This document shows positions 1 to 9,222 of a stretch of DNA of 64,000 nt, in pieces. The notes beneath the pieces are model-generated. The model searched no databases. It was not told where the DNA came from and saw only the letters and a program-made list of their open reading frames with translations. The stretch is from Bacillus mesophilus (GTDB lineage: Bacteria; Bacillota; Bacilli; Bacillales; SA4). Location: positions 124,001-188,000 of the forward strand of contig NZ_JAAIWM010000003.1 in the NCBI RefSeq assembly GCF_011008845.1, read 5' to 3'. Within the stretch, counting starts at the first letter, position 1. Each line of letters opens with the position of its first letter. The translations under genes and the position numbers were made by a program.

Positions 1-111
1 TCCACCAATAAATACAGTAATTTCTCCTTTGGGAATTTGAAGATTCAAATCCTTAATGATGATGCTATCGCCATATGAAAGTGTTAAAGAGTCGGTACGA
101 ATGGCACTCAT
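1..111 (-). CDS. Iron-siderophore ABC transporter ATP-binding protein, N-terminal fragment
   Basis: Only the first 37 codons are in the window; the gene runs off the left edge. The peptide starts MSAIRTDSLTLSYGD and reaches the beta strand before the Walker A loop (ITVFIGG at the edge), the usual N-terminus of FecE/FhuC-type ATPases. The ATG at 109-111 is preceded by a clear AAGGAG site. It diverges from a siderophore-binding lipoprotein gene across a region with a Fur box, so it probably powers uptake of the same ferric siderophore. Subfamily cannot be told from so short a piece. Confidence 0.75.
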   Translation of the reverse strand, partial: MSAIRTDSLTLSYGDSIIIKDLNLQIPKGEITVFIGG

Positions 112-281
112 TTAGGTTCACTCCTTTTTATTTTAAGATTCCTAACACGGTTCAAAAAAGAACTGTTCCTCTTACAGCATCTATTTGTATATACTAGAAA
201 TGTATAGATTATATTCGGTACACTTTTTTAATGACATTATTATGTATAGTTTATTTTAGTTTCAATATGCTGTCAATGATG

Positions 282-298
282 TTGAAAATCATTTTCAA
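282..298. promoter_or_regulatory. Fur box
   Basis: A perfect palindrome, TGAAAATCATTTTCA at 283-297 extended by T/A on each side, matches the 7-1-7 Fur operator of Bacillus (TGATAATNATTATCA) at 13 of 15 positions. It lies between the divergent ABC ATPase and siderophore-binding protein genes, so iron-dependent repression of one or both is inferred. Confidence 0.8.
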
Positions 299-351
299 TA
301 AGAAATGGTAATAAAATGTAAAATTTCACTAAGCCTAGAGGAGATTTACCT

Positions 352-1302
352 ATGCTAACTTTCCACCGTAAAAAACTAATTGTTCTCATTGTAGTGATCT
401 TTCTTTTTTTAACTGGCTGTAAAGAGCAGGCAGAAGCCCCAAAGACTAGTGAACCGAAACCGGAGCAGTTGATTCCTTTTCAACATGCTATTGGTATTTC
501 AAACATTCCGAGTTCTCCGAAACGTGTTGTCATTTTAACCAATGAAGGAACAGAGGCTTTCCTTAAGCTAGGTGTTAAACCAGTAGGAGCAGTCAATTCA
601 TGGGTGGGAGATCCATGGTATGAGCATATCTCTAGAGAAATGGTTGGAGTTCAACCAGTAGGCTTTGAACAGGATCCAGACATTGAGTTAATTCGCACTT
701 TAAAGCCCGACCTCATTATCGGAAATAAAATGAGGCATGAGCAAATATATGAAGCATTATCTGATATCGCTCCAACCGTTTACTCAGAAACACTTCATAG
801 TGACTGGAGTATTAATTTTACATTCTATTCAGAGGTTCTTAATAAAAAGGAAGAGGGCCAAACAGTACTTGCAGATTGGAAAGTTAGACTTGAGGGCATT
901 TCCAACCTATCAGATCCGTTAAAAGAGATATCGATAGTACGATTTATGAAGGATCACGCTCGAATTTATCAAAAAGATTCCTTTGCTGGTTACATTTTTG
1001 AAGAACTCGGCATATCTCGCCCAGAAAATCAGAAGGATACTGAAGTTGCTCACATACCATTAAGCAAAGAACAAATCTCAGAAATGGATGGTGACCTTCT
1101 ATTCTACACCACCTATGAGACGCAAAGTGAAGAAGAAGAGAATAATGAGGAAGAATGGATCAATCATCCTGCGTTTATCAATCTAGAGGTAGTAAAGGCT
1201 GGCAAAGCATACAAAGTGAACGATAGTGTTTGGCACCGTGCAGGTGGAGTACTTGCTGCTGAGAAGCTGGTTGAGGATTTAGAGAAGGTTTTAACACAAT
1301 AA
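352..1302 (+). CDS. Iron-siderophore ABC transporter substrate-binding lipoprotein
   Basis: The 316-residue protein begins with a basic, strongly hydrophobic signal sequence ending in the lipobox LTGC (Cys23), so it should be lipid-anchored on the outer face of the membrane. The rest (about residues 55-315) has the FecB/Peripla_BP_2 pattern: PKRVVILTNEGTEAFLKLGV near the start, ELIRTLKPDLIIG in the middle, and a C-terminal helix ending in EKLVEDLEKV. It would capture a ferric siderophore for the ABC transporter encoded divergently. The ATG follows a strong AGAGGAG site. A Fur box lies 55 bp upstream. Substrate is unknown; YfiY/YhfQ/YusA-type paralogues cannot be separated by eye. Confidence 0.88.
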   Translation: MLTFHRKKLIVLIVVIFLFLTGCKEQAEAPKTSEPKPEQLIPFQHAIGISNIPSSPKRVVILTNEGTEAFLKLGVKPVGAVNSWVGDPWYEHISREMVGVQPVGFEQDPDIELIRTLKPDLIIGNKMRHEQIYEALSDIAPTVYSETLHSDWSINFTFYSEVLNKKEEGQTVLADWKVRLEGISNLSDPLKEISIVRFMKDHARIYQKDSFAGYIFEELGISRPENQKDTEVAHIPLSKEQISEMDGDLLFYTTYETQSEEEENNEEEWINHPAFINLEVVKAGKAYKVNDSVWHRAGGVLAAEKLVEDLEKVLTQ

Positions 1303-1313
1303 ACTTAATGAGT

Positions 1314-1342
1314 AAAAATCCAGGGTCTCCCCTGGATTTTTT
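1314..1342. terminator. Bidirectional Rho-independent terminator
   Basis: AAATCCAGGG and CCCTGGATTT flank a short loop, with A-run and T-run on the two sides. It sits between the convergent siderophore-binding protein and MFS genes and can serve both. Confidence 0.85.
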
Positions 1343-1348
1343 TAAAAA

Positions 1349-2551
1349 CTAAAACACACTCTTCATTGGTTTTGTATTTCGAATCAGATATATTACTAAC
1401 GCGACAATAACTGCCACAGTCAAATAAGAGATCCATGGTAAGTACGTTTGAATGCCTAAACTTAATAACCTGGCTCCTCCAAAGTTCCCAAGTCCCTCAC
1501 CTAAACCAAAAATAAAATTAGCTAACCCAAAATAGGTTCCAATTAACTGTGCGGTCCCTAACTGTGTAATCGTTATATCAATCGTTGGCATTAAGATCAT
1601 TTCGCCAATGATAAAGATTACTCCACTTACAATTAGTAAGCTAAAATGATTGGCAAAATACAACGAGCTAATCCCAAATCCTATAAAAGCAGTACCTAAT
1701 GCCAGGGCATTCATCGGATTTATTTTCCTAATAATCCTGTTTGTAATCGTCGTTTGAAAGATCACAACGAGAATACTATTGAATGTCCACACAAGTGAAA
1801 CAGCAGTTGGGTTATCCATAAATGATTCAGCTCGAAGTGGCAAAGCAAGTGCAAATTGAGCAAAAAGGCCCCAGACGAAAATACTCATAATCGAATATAT
1901 AACAAATGCCTTGTTTTTAAAAATTTCTAGATAAGATTGAAAGGTTATGTCTTCACATTCTCCTTCCCCACAATTAGCAGGTACAAATAGCCAGCTGATG
2001 ATTCCAAGAACAAAGAACAAACCAGCTGATATATAGAAAATGATGATGGACTCTTCTCCTATCAAAAAGTATGTTAGCAACCCGGCACTTGCAATACCAA
2101 GGTTAGCCGCTATACCTCTTAATGAGAAAACAGTAGTACGATGATCTCCTTCTGATGCAAGGGCGGCAATAGCTGCTTTTGTTGAAGGTGAATTTAATCC
2201 ACCACCTAGTCCATTGATCATTGCTACCATAAGTAACAATGGATACGTCCCTGCAATCGCAAAGCCAATCAGCCCCACACCCTTCACAAATGCTCCAATC
2301 ACAATAATCATTCTTCTACCTATTTTATCAGCCAATAATCCACCTATGACACTTCCTCCCTGATAAGAAAAGGAGCTCACTGCTAACACCGTACCAATCT
2401 GAACAATCGTCAATCCTTTAAGGACCTTAAGTACAATTGGCAACAGTGGTAACACAATATAATAAGCTAAATGAGATAATAGCACACCGAGAAGTAGGAT
2501 TTTTAAAGCAGTAGGTAACGTATTGAAATTTGATTTAAACAAAGATATCAC
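1349..2551 (-). CDS. MFS transporter, multidrug/siderophore-efflux type
   Basis: The 400-residue protein shows about 12 hydrophobic segments and the MFS loop 2-3 signature (GGLLADKIGRR, about residues 70-80), so it is a major facilitator of the drug:H+ antiporter type. Length is normal. It is convergent with the siderophore-binding lipoprotein and shares its terminator, so export of a siderophore is possible, but this is only a location argument; general drug efflux is equally likely. I do not recognise a precise orthologue. Confidence 0.8.
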   Translation of the reverse strand: MISLFKSNFNTLPTALKILLLGVLLSHLAYYIVLPLLPIVLKVLKGLTIVQIGTVLAVSSFSYQGGSVIGGLLADKIGRRMIIVIGAFVKGVGLIGFAIAGTYPLLLMVAMINGLGGGLNSPSTKAAIAALASEGDHRTTVFSLRGIAANLGIASAGLLTYFLIGEESIIIFYISAGLFFVLGIISWLFVPANCGEGECEDITFQSYLEIFKNKAFVIYSIMSIFVWGLFAQFALALPLRAESFMDNPTAVSLVWTFNSILVVIFQTTITNRIIRKINPMNALALGTAFIGFGISSLYFANHFSLLIVSGVIFIIGEMILMPTIDITITQLGTAQLIGTYFGLANFIFGLGEGLGNFGGARLLSLGIQTYLPWISYLTVAVIVALVIYLIRNTKPMKSVF

Positions 2552-2661
2552 CCCTTTTAACTAGCTTGACTCGGAATGATGTGTTTCATGCTCTTTCATA
2601 AGAAGTTACAATTTTGCGCATAATGGAAAGAGATTGCCTAAAAAAGAAGGAGGAAATATTT

Positions 2662-2865
2662 ATGAAAAGTAGAGTGGTGGCAGGAGTTCTCGGTATTTTA
2701 TTGGGCAACTTCGGTATACACAAGTTTTACCTTGGCAAAATCGGAATGGGAATCCTTTACTTAGCGTTCTTCTGGACTGGAATACCTGGTATTATTGGAC
2801 TTATTGAGGGAATTCTTTATCTAGTTAAGACAGAGGAAGAATTTCAAGCTAAATATGGTCGATGA
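2662..2865 (+). CDS. TM2 domain protein
   Basis: This 67-residue membrane protein has the TM2 domain: GILLGNFGIHKFYLGK, with the G-x-H-x-FYLG turn between two hydrophobic segments. I chose the ATG at 2662 because AGGAGG at 2648-2653 lies 8 nt upstream; a start at 2614 would add a charged stretch with no ribosome site. TM2 proteins are small inner-membrane proteins of unclear function. Confidence 0.85.
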   Translation: MKSRVVAGVLGILLGNFGIHKFYLGKIGMGILYLAFFWTGIPGIIGLIEGILYLVKTEEEFQAKYGR

Positions 2866-2895
2866 AAAAAAGCTGTCAGTAGATGATCTGACAGC
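2866..2895 (-). terminator. Terminator of asnB
   Basis: GCTGTCAG and CTGACAGC arms (2872-2895) followed on the minus strand by a seven-T run. It lies just downstream of the asnB stop codon. Confidence 0.85.
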
Positions 2896-2901
2896 CCAAA
2901 A

Positions 2902-4794
2902 CTATTGCATACTGTATTCTCTAGTTGATTCATTATGGTCAATGAACTGATATTTACCTTCTATAAATACTTGATGCCAAAGCATGAACATCAGTACCGT
3001 CCAGATTTTGCGACTATGATCGTGCTTTCCAAGTGCATGTTCATCAAGAAGCTCGTAAATAAACGGTTTATAGAATAAATGGTCGGTCTCACTTTCACCA
3101 ATAATTTGGATTGCCCAATCATATAATTCATTTTTCAACCATACTCTGATTGGTACTGGAAACCCTAATTTCTTTCTGTTAACTACATGTGATGGAACAA
3201 GGTCCTCGAACGCCTTTCTCAAGACCCATTTTGTTGTACCCTCATTAATCTTAAAATGTGAAGGAATGGATTCTGCCACCTTAAGAACCTCACGATCTAG
3301 AAACGGAACACGTAATTCTAGAGAATTTGCCATTGACATCTTATCAGCCTTCAATAAAATATCTCCACGAAGCCATGTATGGATATCAATGTATTGCATT
3401 TTTGTAACCGGATCATAAGCTCTTGCTTGGTCATAATAAGGAGAAGTAATGTTCTTATAATGAAGGTTAGGCTGATAATTGCGTAAAAGCTTCATCTTCT
3501 CCTGCTCATTAAACATTTTTGCATTTCCTATATACCTTTCCTCTATCGGAGTACATCCCCGCTCAATGAGACTCTTCCCTCGCATACCGTATGGTAACGA
3601 TTCTGCTCCCTTTAGAAGAAGCATTTTGAGATTCTCAGGAATATATTGAAAAGGCATTAACGAATGAGGTTCGCGGTAAATATTATAACCCCCAAATAAT
3701 TCATCTGCTCCTTCACCTGATAAGACCACCTTTACATAGTTACGAGCCTCTTTTGCTAGGAAGTAAAGTGGAATAGTGGCCGGATCTGCAAGAGGATCAT
3801 CAAGATGCCATACAATTTTAGGTAGTTCTCTTTTAAAATCTTCTACATTAATATAAATAGAATGATTGATGATCCCTAGCTTTCTCGCAGTTTCTTTAGC
3901 AACCTCAAGTTCACTATAACCCTCGTTTTCAAAACCGATGGAGAAGGTCCGGAGGTTAGGTGAAAACTCCTTTGCAACAGCCGCGATAATCGTAGAATCG
4001 ATTCCACCTGATAAAAATGAGCCGACTGGAACATCACTGGTTAAATGTTTTTCGACTGAGTCGAAAATCGTTTCTCTTACTTTCTTAAATAAAATCTCCT
4101 CATTGTTTGAGAATGGCTGAAAAGACACCTTATGATATTGAAAAGTCTCCATCTTGCTCCCAAGCTTTTTTATAAAATAATGACCCGGCTCCATTCTTTT
4201 GATAGTCTGAATCATCGTAGTAGGCTCCGGAACATATTGGTACGTCAAATAGTGTTGTATAGATTGCAGATTAAGATGTCTACCATCCTCTTCATCAAGC
4301 AGACTTTTCTTTTCAGACGCAAATAGTAGGCAATCTTCATTTTCTTTATAATACAGTGGCTTAATACCGAATTGGTCTCTTGCACCAAAGAGCGTCTTTT
4401 CAACTTGATCCCATATGACAAAGGAAAACATTCCTCTCAGTTCATGTACAACATCTTTTCCAATTTTGCTAAATAAAGCAACAATTACTTCCGTATCTGA
4501 ATGGGTTTCAAACTGATAACCACTAAAAACTAGCTTTTCTCTTAGCTCCATGTAATTATAAATCTCGCCATTGAAGACAATCCAGTACCTCTCGTTGTCA
4601 TAGCTTAATGGCTGGGTACCGCTCTCTAAATCAATGATACTTAGTCTTCTAAACAGCAAATCTACATGTGCATCCTGATAATGTCCCTCTTGATCTGGTC
4701 CACGATGCTTGATTGCTGCACTCATTTTTTTCACATCATGATGACGATCTTCAAAACGATTTACATCATATATACACGCAATAAATCCACACAT
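2902..4794 (-). CDS. asnB: Asparagine synthase (glutamine-hydrolysing)
   Basis: The enzyme makes asparagine from aspartate, glutamine and ATP. I chose the start giving MCGFIACIY, because Cys2 must become the N-terminal nucleophile of the glutaminase domain; it is preceded by AAGGGATGG. Domains: class II glutaminase (about residues 2-200, with HRGPDQEGHY and FNGEIYNY) and synthetase (about 230-540, with the PP-loop SGGIDST and SGEGADELFGGYNIYRE). At 630 residues it matches B. subtilis AsnB, and the C-terminal region (RKKLGFPVPIR) agrees closely. It is monocistronic, with its own promoter and terminator. Confidence 0.93.
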   Translation of the reverse strand: MCGFIACIYDVNRFEDRHHDVKKMSAAIKHRGPDQEGHYQDAHVDLLFRRLSIIDLESGTQPLSYDNERYWIVFNGEIYNYMELREKLVFSGYQFETHSDTEVIVALFSKIGKDVVHELRGMFSFVIWDQVEKTLFGARDQFGIKPLYYKENEDCLLFASEKKSLLDEEDGRHLNLQSIQHYLTYQYVPEPTTMIQTIKRMEPGHYFIKKLGSKMETFQYHKVSFQPFSNNEEILFKKVRETIFDSVEKHLTSDVPVGSFLSGGIDSTIIAAVAKEFSPNLRTFSIGFENEGYSELEVAKETARKLGIINHSIYINVEDFKRELPKIVWHLDDPLADPATIPLYFLAKEARNYVKVVLSGEGADELFGGYNIYREPHSLMPFQYIPENLKMLLLKGAESLPYGMRGKSLIERGCTPIEERYIGNAKMFNEQEKMKLLRNYQPNLHYKNITSPYYDQARAYDPVTKMQYIDIHTWLRGDILLKADKMSMANSLELRVPFLDREVLKVAESIPSHFKINEGTTKWVLRKAFEDLVPSHVVNRKKLGFPVPIRVWLKNELYDWAIQIIGESETDHLFYKPFIYELLDEHALGKHDHSRKIWTVLMFMLWHQVFIEGKYQFIDHNESTREYSMQ

Positions 4795-4835
4795 TAATAT
4801 CCATCCCTTCAACTATCTGGAAGTTTAACGATGGA

Positions 4836-4863
4836 ATAATAGCTTTTGTTACAAATTTTTCAA
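4836..4863 (-). promoter_or_regulatory. Sigma-A promoter of asnB
   Basis: On the minus strand TTGAAA (4858-4863) and TATTAT (4836-4841) are separated by 16 bp, about 40 bp before the asnB start codon. Confidence 0.65.
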
Positions 4864-5017
4864 GGATTTTAATTTGGTTTATTCAATAACCTCTTCATAG
4901 GAAAAACTTGTTATCGACAATCACTTTTTTTACATAAGGGGGAATTTATAAGCTATTTACAAGTTTTTTATACCTAGTACCATAAGAACTTGGTTAAAAT
5001 CAACTGTCATATTAGCT

Positions 5018-5131
5018 AATTGCGTGAGATTAAGAACTATTGTATGCAGTAGTGGGGATAATTGCGTGAACTTGAGATTAATTGCGTAAGTTTCTACTAT
5101 ATTTGTTTTAATTGTCAGGATTATTGCGTAA
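5018..5131. repeat. 20-21-nt periodic intergenic array A (core AATTGCGTGA)
   Basis: The gap between the HPr-like gene and asnB holds AATTGCGTGA at 5018 and 5060, AATTGCGTAA at 5080 and ATTGCGTAA at 5123, i.e. steps of 42, 20 and 42-43. A degenerate copy (TATTGTATGC) falls at about 5038 in the 42-bp step. The rest of this 405-bp gap holds only the asnB promoter and the HPr terminator. A 66-codon open frame here is judged spurious. Confidence 0.75.
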
Positions 5132-5155
5132 CTGCCTCCAAATCGTTCATCCTTC

Positions 5156-5187
5156 AAAAAAAACGTATCCCAAATTCGGGATACGTT
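5156..5187 (-). terminator. Terminator of the fru operon
   Basis: AACGTATCCC and GGGATACGTT arms with a short loop, followed on the minus strand by eight T. It lies directly after the HPr-like stop codon. Confidence 0.88.
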
Positions 5188-5199
5188 CTCATTTATTCT

Positions 5200-5466
5200 C
5201 TATTGTCCTAATCCTTCTTTACTTAATGTTTCAGTAAGAGCTTCTATCGCTGCTTCAGCATCGCTGCCTTCAGCAGTAATTTTAATTTCACTGCCACTTG
5301 GGATCCCTAAAGACATAACACCCATAATGGACTTTAAATTTACGGAACGACCTTTATACTCAAGGTTAATTTCGCTATCAAATCTTCCAGCAGCTTGAAC
5401 TAAAACTGTAGCAGGACGTGCATGAAGACCTGAATCGCTTGTGATTGTAAAAACCTTTTCTACCAT
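5200..5466 (-). CDS. HPr-like phosphocarrier protein encoded in the fructose operon
   Basis: An 88-residue HPr. It has the EI phosphorylation site His15 (GLHARPAT) and the regulatory Ser46 ([10 protein letters not shown]), so it can both relay phosphate to EIIA domains and be a target of HprK, which is encoded at 55.8 kb. It is the last gene of fruR-fruK-fruA, 37 bp after fruA, and ends at a terminator. In B. subtilis ptsH is paired with ptsI; no ptsI is near here, so this is either a relocated sole HPr or a fructose-dedicated paralogue. Distinct from Crh at 38.9 kb, which has Gln15. Confidence 0.92.
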   Translation of the reverse strand: MVEKVFTITSDSGLHARPATVLVQAAGRFDSEINLEYKGRSVNLKSIMGVMSLGIPSGSEIKITAEGSDAEAAIEALTETLSKEGLGQ

Positions 5467-5503
5467 TAAACATTCTCCTTTAGTTACTAAGATTGTTGAA
5501 TGA

Positions 5504-7369
5504 CTATTGCTGTACTTCCTTCTTCCATAATCCTACCATTAATGCAGTTATAACTGCACCAATTAAAATAGCTAGTAGGTACATGAATGGGTTACCGTTT
5601 ACGACTGGAATAACGAAAAGCCCTCCGTGTGGAGCTGGTAAACCAATACCAAACAGCATTGTTAGTGCACCTGCTACGGCAGAGCCTACAACGATCGAAG
5701 GAATAACTCGACCTGGATCGGCCGCTGCAAAAGGAATCGCTCCTTCTGTAATAAAGGATGCACCCATAATATAGTTTGTTTTTCCTGCTTCACGCTCTGC
5801 CTTCGTAAACTTTTTCTTGAAGAAAGTTGTAGCTAAAGCCAAGCCTAATGGAGGTACCATCCCACCAGCCATGATTGCTGCATGTGGAGCAAGATTACCT
5901 GCATCGATCATAGCAATTCCAAAAGTAAAGGCTGCTTTGTTGATGGGACCACCCATATCTACTGCCATCATACCACCAAGAAGTAAACCAAGTAAAATTG
6001 TAGCGTTACCTAAGCCCTCAAGCCATGCTGTTAACCCTGCATTTAATGCCACTACAGGTTCAATGACGACATACATCATCAGTAATCCCGTAATTAAAAT
6101 ACCAAGCAGTGGGAATAGAAGGACTGGCTTAATTCCCTCAAGTGATTGCGGAAGACCTGATAACATTTTCTTTAAGAATAAAACAATATAACCAGCTAAA
6201 AATCCTGCAATAAGTCCTCCTAAAAATCCTGCTCCACCAGTTGCTGCCATGAAGCCTCCAACCATACCAGGCGCAAATCCAGGACGATCCGCTATGCTCA
6301 TTGCGATAAAACCAGCTAAAACCGGAATCATTAATCCAAATGCATTTCCACCACCGATTGTCATTAAAGCTTCGGCAATAGGGTGGTAAGAAGGATGCTC
6401 CGGATCAAATGCTTCAATTCCAAATAGGAATGAGATCGCAATTAAAATCCCACCACCAACAACAAACGGAAGCATGTTAGATACACCATTCATGAGATGC
6501 TTATAAAAGCCAGTTCGCTCGGAACGTCCACCAGCAGAACGTTCGTCACCTTCCCCAGTACCATGGAAAATAGGGGCTGATCCACTTACTGCGCGATCAA
6601 TTAATTCCTTTGGCTGTCTAATTGCCTGGGCCACTGGCACTTCAATCACTGGCTTCCCTTTAAACGGAGCCATATCAACCTTCGTATCTGCCGCTACAAT
6701 AATCGCAGCTGCTTTTTCAATTTCCTCTGGAGTTAATTTATTCTTCACTCCACTAGAACCATTTGTTTGAACTTTGATATCAATCCCTAGTTCTTTCGCT
6801 TTAGCTTTAAGCGAATCTGCTGCCATGTAAGTATGTGCGATACCCGTTGGACACGCAGTGACAGCTAACACTAACTTGGAGTTAGTTGAAATTGGTTGCT
6901 CATCAACCGTCTCAGCCTGTTCTTTGTCATCAATCGCCTGAATGACTTCGTCTTTTGTTTTGGCTGATTCAATTCTTTGCCTAAATGCTGGGTCCATCAA
7001 ATATGAGGATAATCTTGATAAAGTCTCAAGATGCTCGTTATTCGCTCCCTCACTAGCTGCAATCATGAAGAATAGATGACTCGGCTGACCATCAAGTGCC
7101 TGATAGTCAACTCCCTCAGTAGAACGTCCAAAAGCAATTGCAGGCACCTTAACTGCATTTGTCTTAGCATGTGGAATGGCAATACCTTCACCAATTCCAG
7201 TAGTGCTTTGGGCTTCTCTAGCTAAAATTGCTTCTGTAAATTTCCTGCGGTCATCTAATCTTCCTGCTGATGAGAGTACATCAACTAACTCTTCAATAAC
7301 TGCTTGTTTAGATTTTGCTTTTAAATCTAAAATAATCGTATCTCTTTTTAACAGCTCAGTAATTCTCAT
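5504..7369 (-). CDS. fruA: PTS fructose-specific transporter EIIABC
   Basis: The 621-residue protein takes up fructose and delivers it as fructose-1-phosphate. EIIA covers about residues 1-150 with the phosphohistidine in AIPHAKT (His67); EIIB about 165-265 with the phosphocysteine in [15 protein letters not shown] (Cys173); EIIC from about 285 is a set of hydrophobic segments ending in a charged tail. The order and length fit B. subtilis FruA. It lies 12 bp downstream of fruK and upstream of an HPr gene, so a complete phosphorelay short of EI is in one operon. Confidence 0.95.
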   Translation of the reverse strand: MRITELLKRDTIILDLKAKSKQAVIEELVDVLSSAGRLDDRRKFTEAILAREAQSTTGIGEGIAIPHAKTNAVKVPAIAFGRSTEGVDYQALDGQPSHLFFMIAASEGANNEHLETLSRLSSYLMDPAFRQRIESAKTKDEVIQAIDDKEQAETVDEQPISTNSKLVLAVTACPTGIAHTYMAADSLKAKAKELGIDIKVQTNGSSGVKNKLTPEEIEKAAAIIVAADTKVDMAPFKGKPVIEVPVAQAIRQPKELIDRAVSGSAPIFHGTGEGDERSAGGRSERTGFYKHLMNGVSNMLPFVVGGGILIAISFLFGIEAFDPEHPSYHPIAEALMTIGGGNAFGLMIPVLAGFIAMSIADRPGFAPGMVGGFMAATGGAGFLGGLIAGFLAGYIVLFLKKMLSGLPQSLEGIKPVLLFPLLGILITGLLMMYVVIEPVVALNAGLTAWLEGLGNATILLGLLLGGMMAVDMGGPINKAAFTFGIAMIDAGNLAPHAAIMAGGMVPPLGLALATTFFKKKFTKAEREAGKTNYIMGASFITEGAIPFAAADPGRVIPSIVVGSAVAGALTMLFGIGLPAPHGGLFVIPVVNGNPFMYLLAILIGAVITALMVGLWKKEVQQ

Positions 7370-7381
7370 GCTCTTTCCTCC

Positions 7382-8293
7382 TTATAATGTTTTTATTTTT
7401 ACTTGCGATAGTATATTTCTTACATCTTCTTCCGTACAAAGATCTGTTGAGAAGGCAGTAGCTGTTCCAGAGGCTACTCCATGCTGAAAGGCTTCTGCGA
7501 TCGTTCCCCCTTGAACAAGGGAGGCTAAGAAACCAGCAACTGTTGAATCACCTGCTCCAACTGAGTTTTTAACAGTTCCCTTTGGAACCGATGCCACTAA
7601 AGTCACCTCATCATTGACTAAAACTGCTCCCTCACCACCCATTGAAATAATGATATTTTGAGGACCGTTAGCTAATAATTGCCTTCCAAAAGTAATCGCT
7701 TCTTCCTTTGAGGATATTTCCTTACCAACCAGCTCAGATAATTCATGCTGATTAGGCTTGATTACTAATGGTCGATACTGTAACACCTCTTTAAGGGGAG
7801 GCCCTGATACATCAACAATAAATGGGATTCCTTTTTCCTGGCACAACGAAGCAAGTGACTTATAATAATCTAGCGAGATGGAGGGTGGATAGCTTCCAGC
7901 TAACACAAAGTAATCACTACTTGTTAACCCTTCGACTAACTTATAAAGTTCTTCCTTTTGAGACCCATTAATAAAGGAACCGCTTCCATTTATTTCCGTC
8001 TCCTGAGCTTCTTTTAACTTTATATTGATTCGTGTTGGTTCATCATGCTCTATAAATTGATGCGAGATTCCTTCACGCTCAAGAAAATCCTTTATAAAAC
8101 CACCGGTAAAACCTCCGATAAAACCTAATGCCTGATTATCAACCCCTAGCCTTCTTAAGACCCGTGACACATTTATTCCCTTTCCACCTGGATAAAAGAA
8201 TGTTTTGTTCGTCCTGTTAAGCGAGCCTAAGGATAGGTTTTCCACCTCTACTAAATAATCAATCGAAGGGTTTAGGGTACAAGTGTAAATCAT
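7382..8293 (-). CDS. fruK: 1-phosphofructokinase
   Basis: A 303-residue PfkB-family sugar kinase converting fructose-1-phosphate to fructose-1,6-bisphosphate. The N-terminal GGKGINVSRVLRRLG motif binds sugar and the C-terminal GAGDSTVAGFLAS carries the anion hole and catalytic Asp. Its ATG overlaps the fruR stop by 4 bp, so the two are translationally coupled. Confidence 0.95.
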   Translation of the reverse strand: MIYTCTLNPSIDYLVEVENLSLGSLNRTNKTFFYPGGKGINVSRVLRRLGVDNQALGFIGGFTGGFIKDFLEREGISHQFIEHDEPTRINIKLKEAQETEINGSGSFINGSQKEELYKLVEGLTSSDYFVLAGSYPPSISLDYYKSLASLCQEKGIPFIVDVSGPPLKEVLQYRPLVIKPNQHELSELVGKEISSKEEAITFGRQLLANGPQNIIISMGGEGAVLVNDEVTLVASVPKGTVKNSVGAGDSTVAGFLASLVQGGTIAEAFQHGVASGTATAFSTDLCTEEDVRNILSQVKIKTL

Positions 8294-9042
8294 AGTGATA
8301 CAACCTCAATTCTCGTTTTTTCTTTATACTCTGCAAGAATCTCACTTTCTATCACATTTGTTATAATACATGCCTCATTTATGTCAGCAACCTTTGCAAA
8401 TGTAACTTCATGAAATTTCGTATGATCGGCTAAGACGTAAGCCTCCTGACCTAATTGAAGAGCTTTGCTTTTTATTAAAGCTTCCTCAGGATCTGGTGTT
8501 GTATAGCCGAATTGTGGATGAATTCCATTTACACCTATAAAAGTTTTATCAAACCGAAACTGTTTAAGAGCCTGAAAGGCACCTGAACCTATAAGAGCTC
8601 TTGTCTTTTGTTTAATATGTCCGCCGATCAGAAACGTATCGATATTTTGCTCAAGCAAAGCTTCTAAATGGGTGAGTCCGTTCGTCACAACCTTTATATC
8701 CTTTGCTTGGATAAAACGAATCATTTGAAAGACAGTAGTGCCTGCATCAAGATAGATACAGTCTCCATTTCGGATTAAACCAGCAGCAAATTTTCCGATT
8801 TCTTCTTTTTCACTAAGGTTCTTGGTTGACTTCTCTGTAATGCTCAGCTCTTCACCTTTTTGGTGGAGAAGGGCTGCCCCTCCGTGAACACGCTTTAATT
8901 TATGATTAAGCTCAAGCTGACTCAAATCACGACGAATGGTGGATTCAGATGATTGTGTTGCTTCAACAAGTTCATGCAGCTTAACGACTTCTCTTTCTGC
9001 GATCATTTCTAAAATGATTCGATATCTTTCAGCAGTCAGCAA
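8290..9042 (-). CDS. fruR: DeoR-family regulator of the fructose operon
   Basis: A 250-residue DeoR-type repressor with an N-terminal winged helix (SSESTIRRDLSQLE, about residues 29-43) and a C-terminal sugar-phosphate sensor domain (DAGTTVFQMI, the phosphate loop, near residue 100). It starts with TTG, 9 nt after AGGAGGT. First gene of fruR-fruK-fruA-HPr; by analogy fructose-1-phosphate should relieve repression. The promoter carries a cre-like site. Confidence 0.92.
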   Translation of the reverse strand: MLTAERYRIILEMIAEREVVKLHELVEATQSSESTIRRDLSQLELNHKLKRVHGGAALLHQKGEELSITEKSTKNLSEKEEIGKFAAGLIRNGDCIYLDAGTTVFQMIRFIQAKDIKVVTNGLTHLEALLEQNIDTFLIGGHIKQKTRALIGSGAFQALKQFRFDKTFIGVNGIHPQFGYTTPDPEEALIKSKALQLGQEAYVLADHTKFHEVTFAKVADINEACIITNVIESEILAEYKEKTRIEVVSL

Positions 9043-9077
9043 TTGTCTCCCACCTCCTGTAACATTCTAATGTTTAT

Positions 9078-9106
9078 ATAATAGCGTAAGCCCTTTCATT
9101 TTTCAA
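9078..9106 (-). promoter_or_regulatory. fru promoter with overlapping cre-like site
   Basis: On the minus strand TTGAAA (9101-9106) and TATTAT (9078-9083) are 17 bp apart. The spacer and the end of the -35 contain TGAAAGGGCTTACG (9085-9098), which matches the cre consensus TGWAARCGYTWNCW at 12 of 14 positions. CcpA with HPr-Ser-P or Crh would compete directly with RNA polymerase. Confidence 0.7.
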
Positions 9107-9185
9107 TCAATAACTATCAAAAACAGTCAAAATAATTCGTGAATCAACCAAAACCAACCAGTGGTTAATTGGACATAAACAGAAA

Positions 9186-9215
9186 TAGGCTGTCCAATTT
9201 AAATTGGACAGCCTA
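9186..9215 (-). terminator. 30-bp perfect palindrome, probable terminator
   Basis: TAGGCTGTCCAATTT is followed at once by its exact reverse complement. It lies just downstream of the YckD-like gene. The T-run on the minus strand is weak (TTTCTGTTT), so it may also act as an RNA-stabilising 3' hairpin. Confidence 0.6.
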
Positions 9216-9222
9216 ACTATAA

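Noticed and set aside
4957..5157. 66-codon open frame on the minus strand
   Set aside because: It runs through periodic array A and the terminator region, has no ribosome site and codes for repeats of the array; treated as an artefact.
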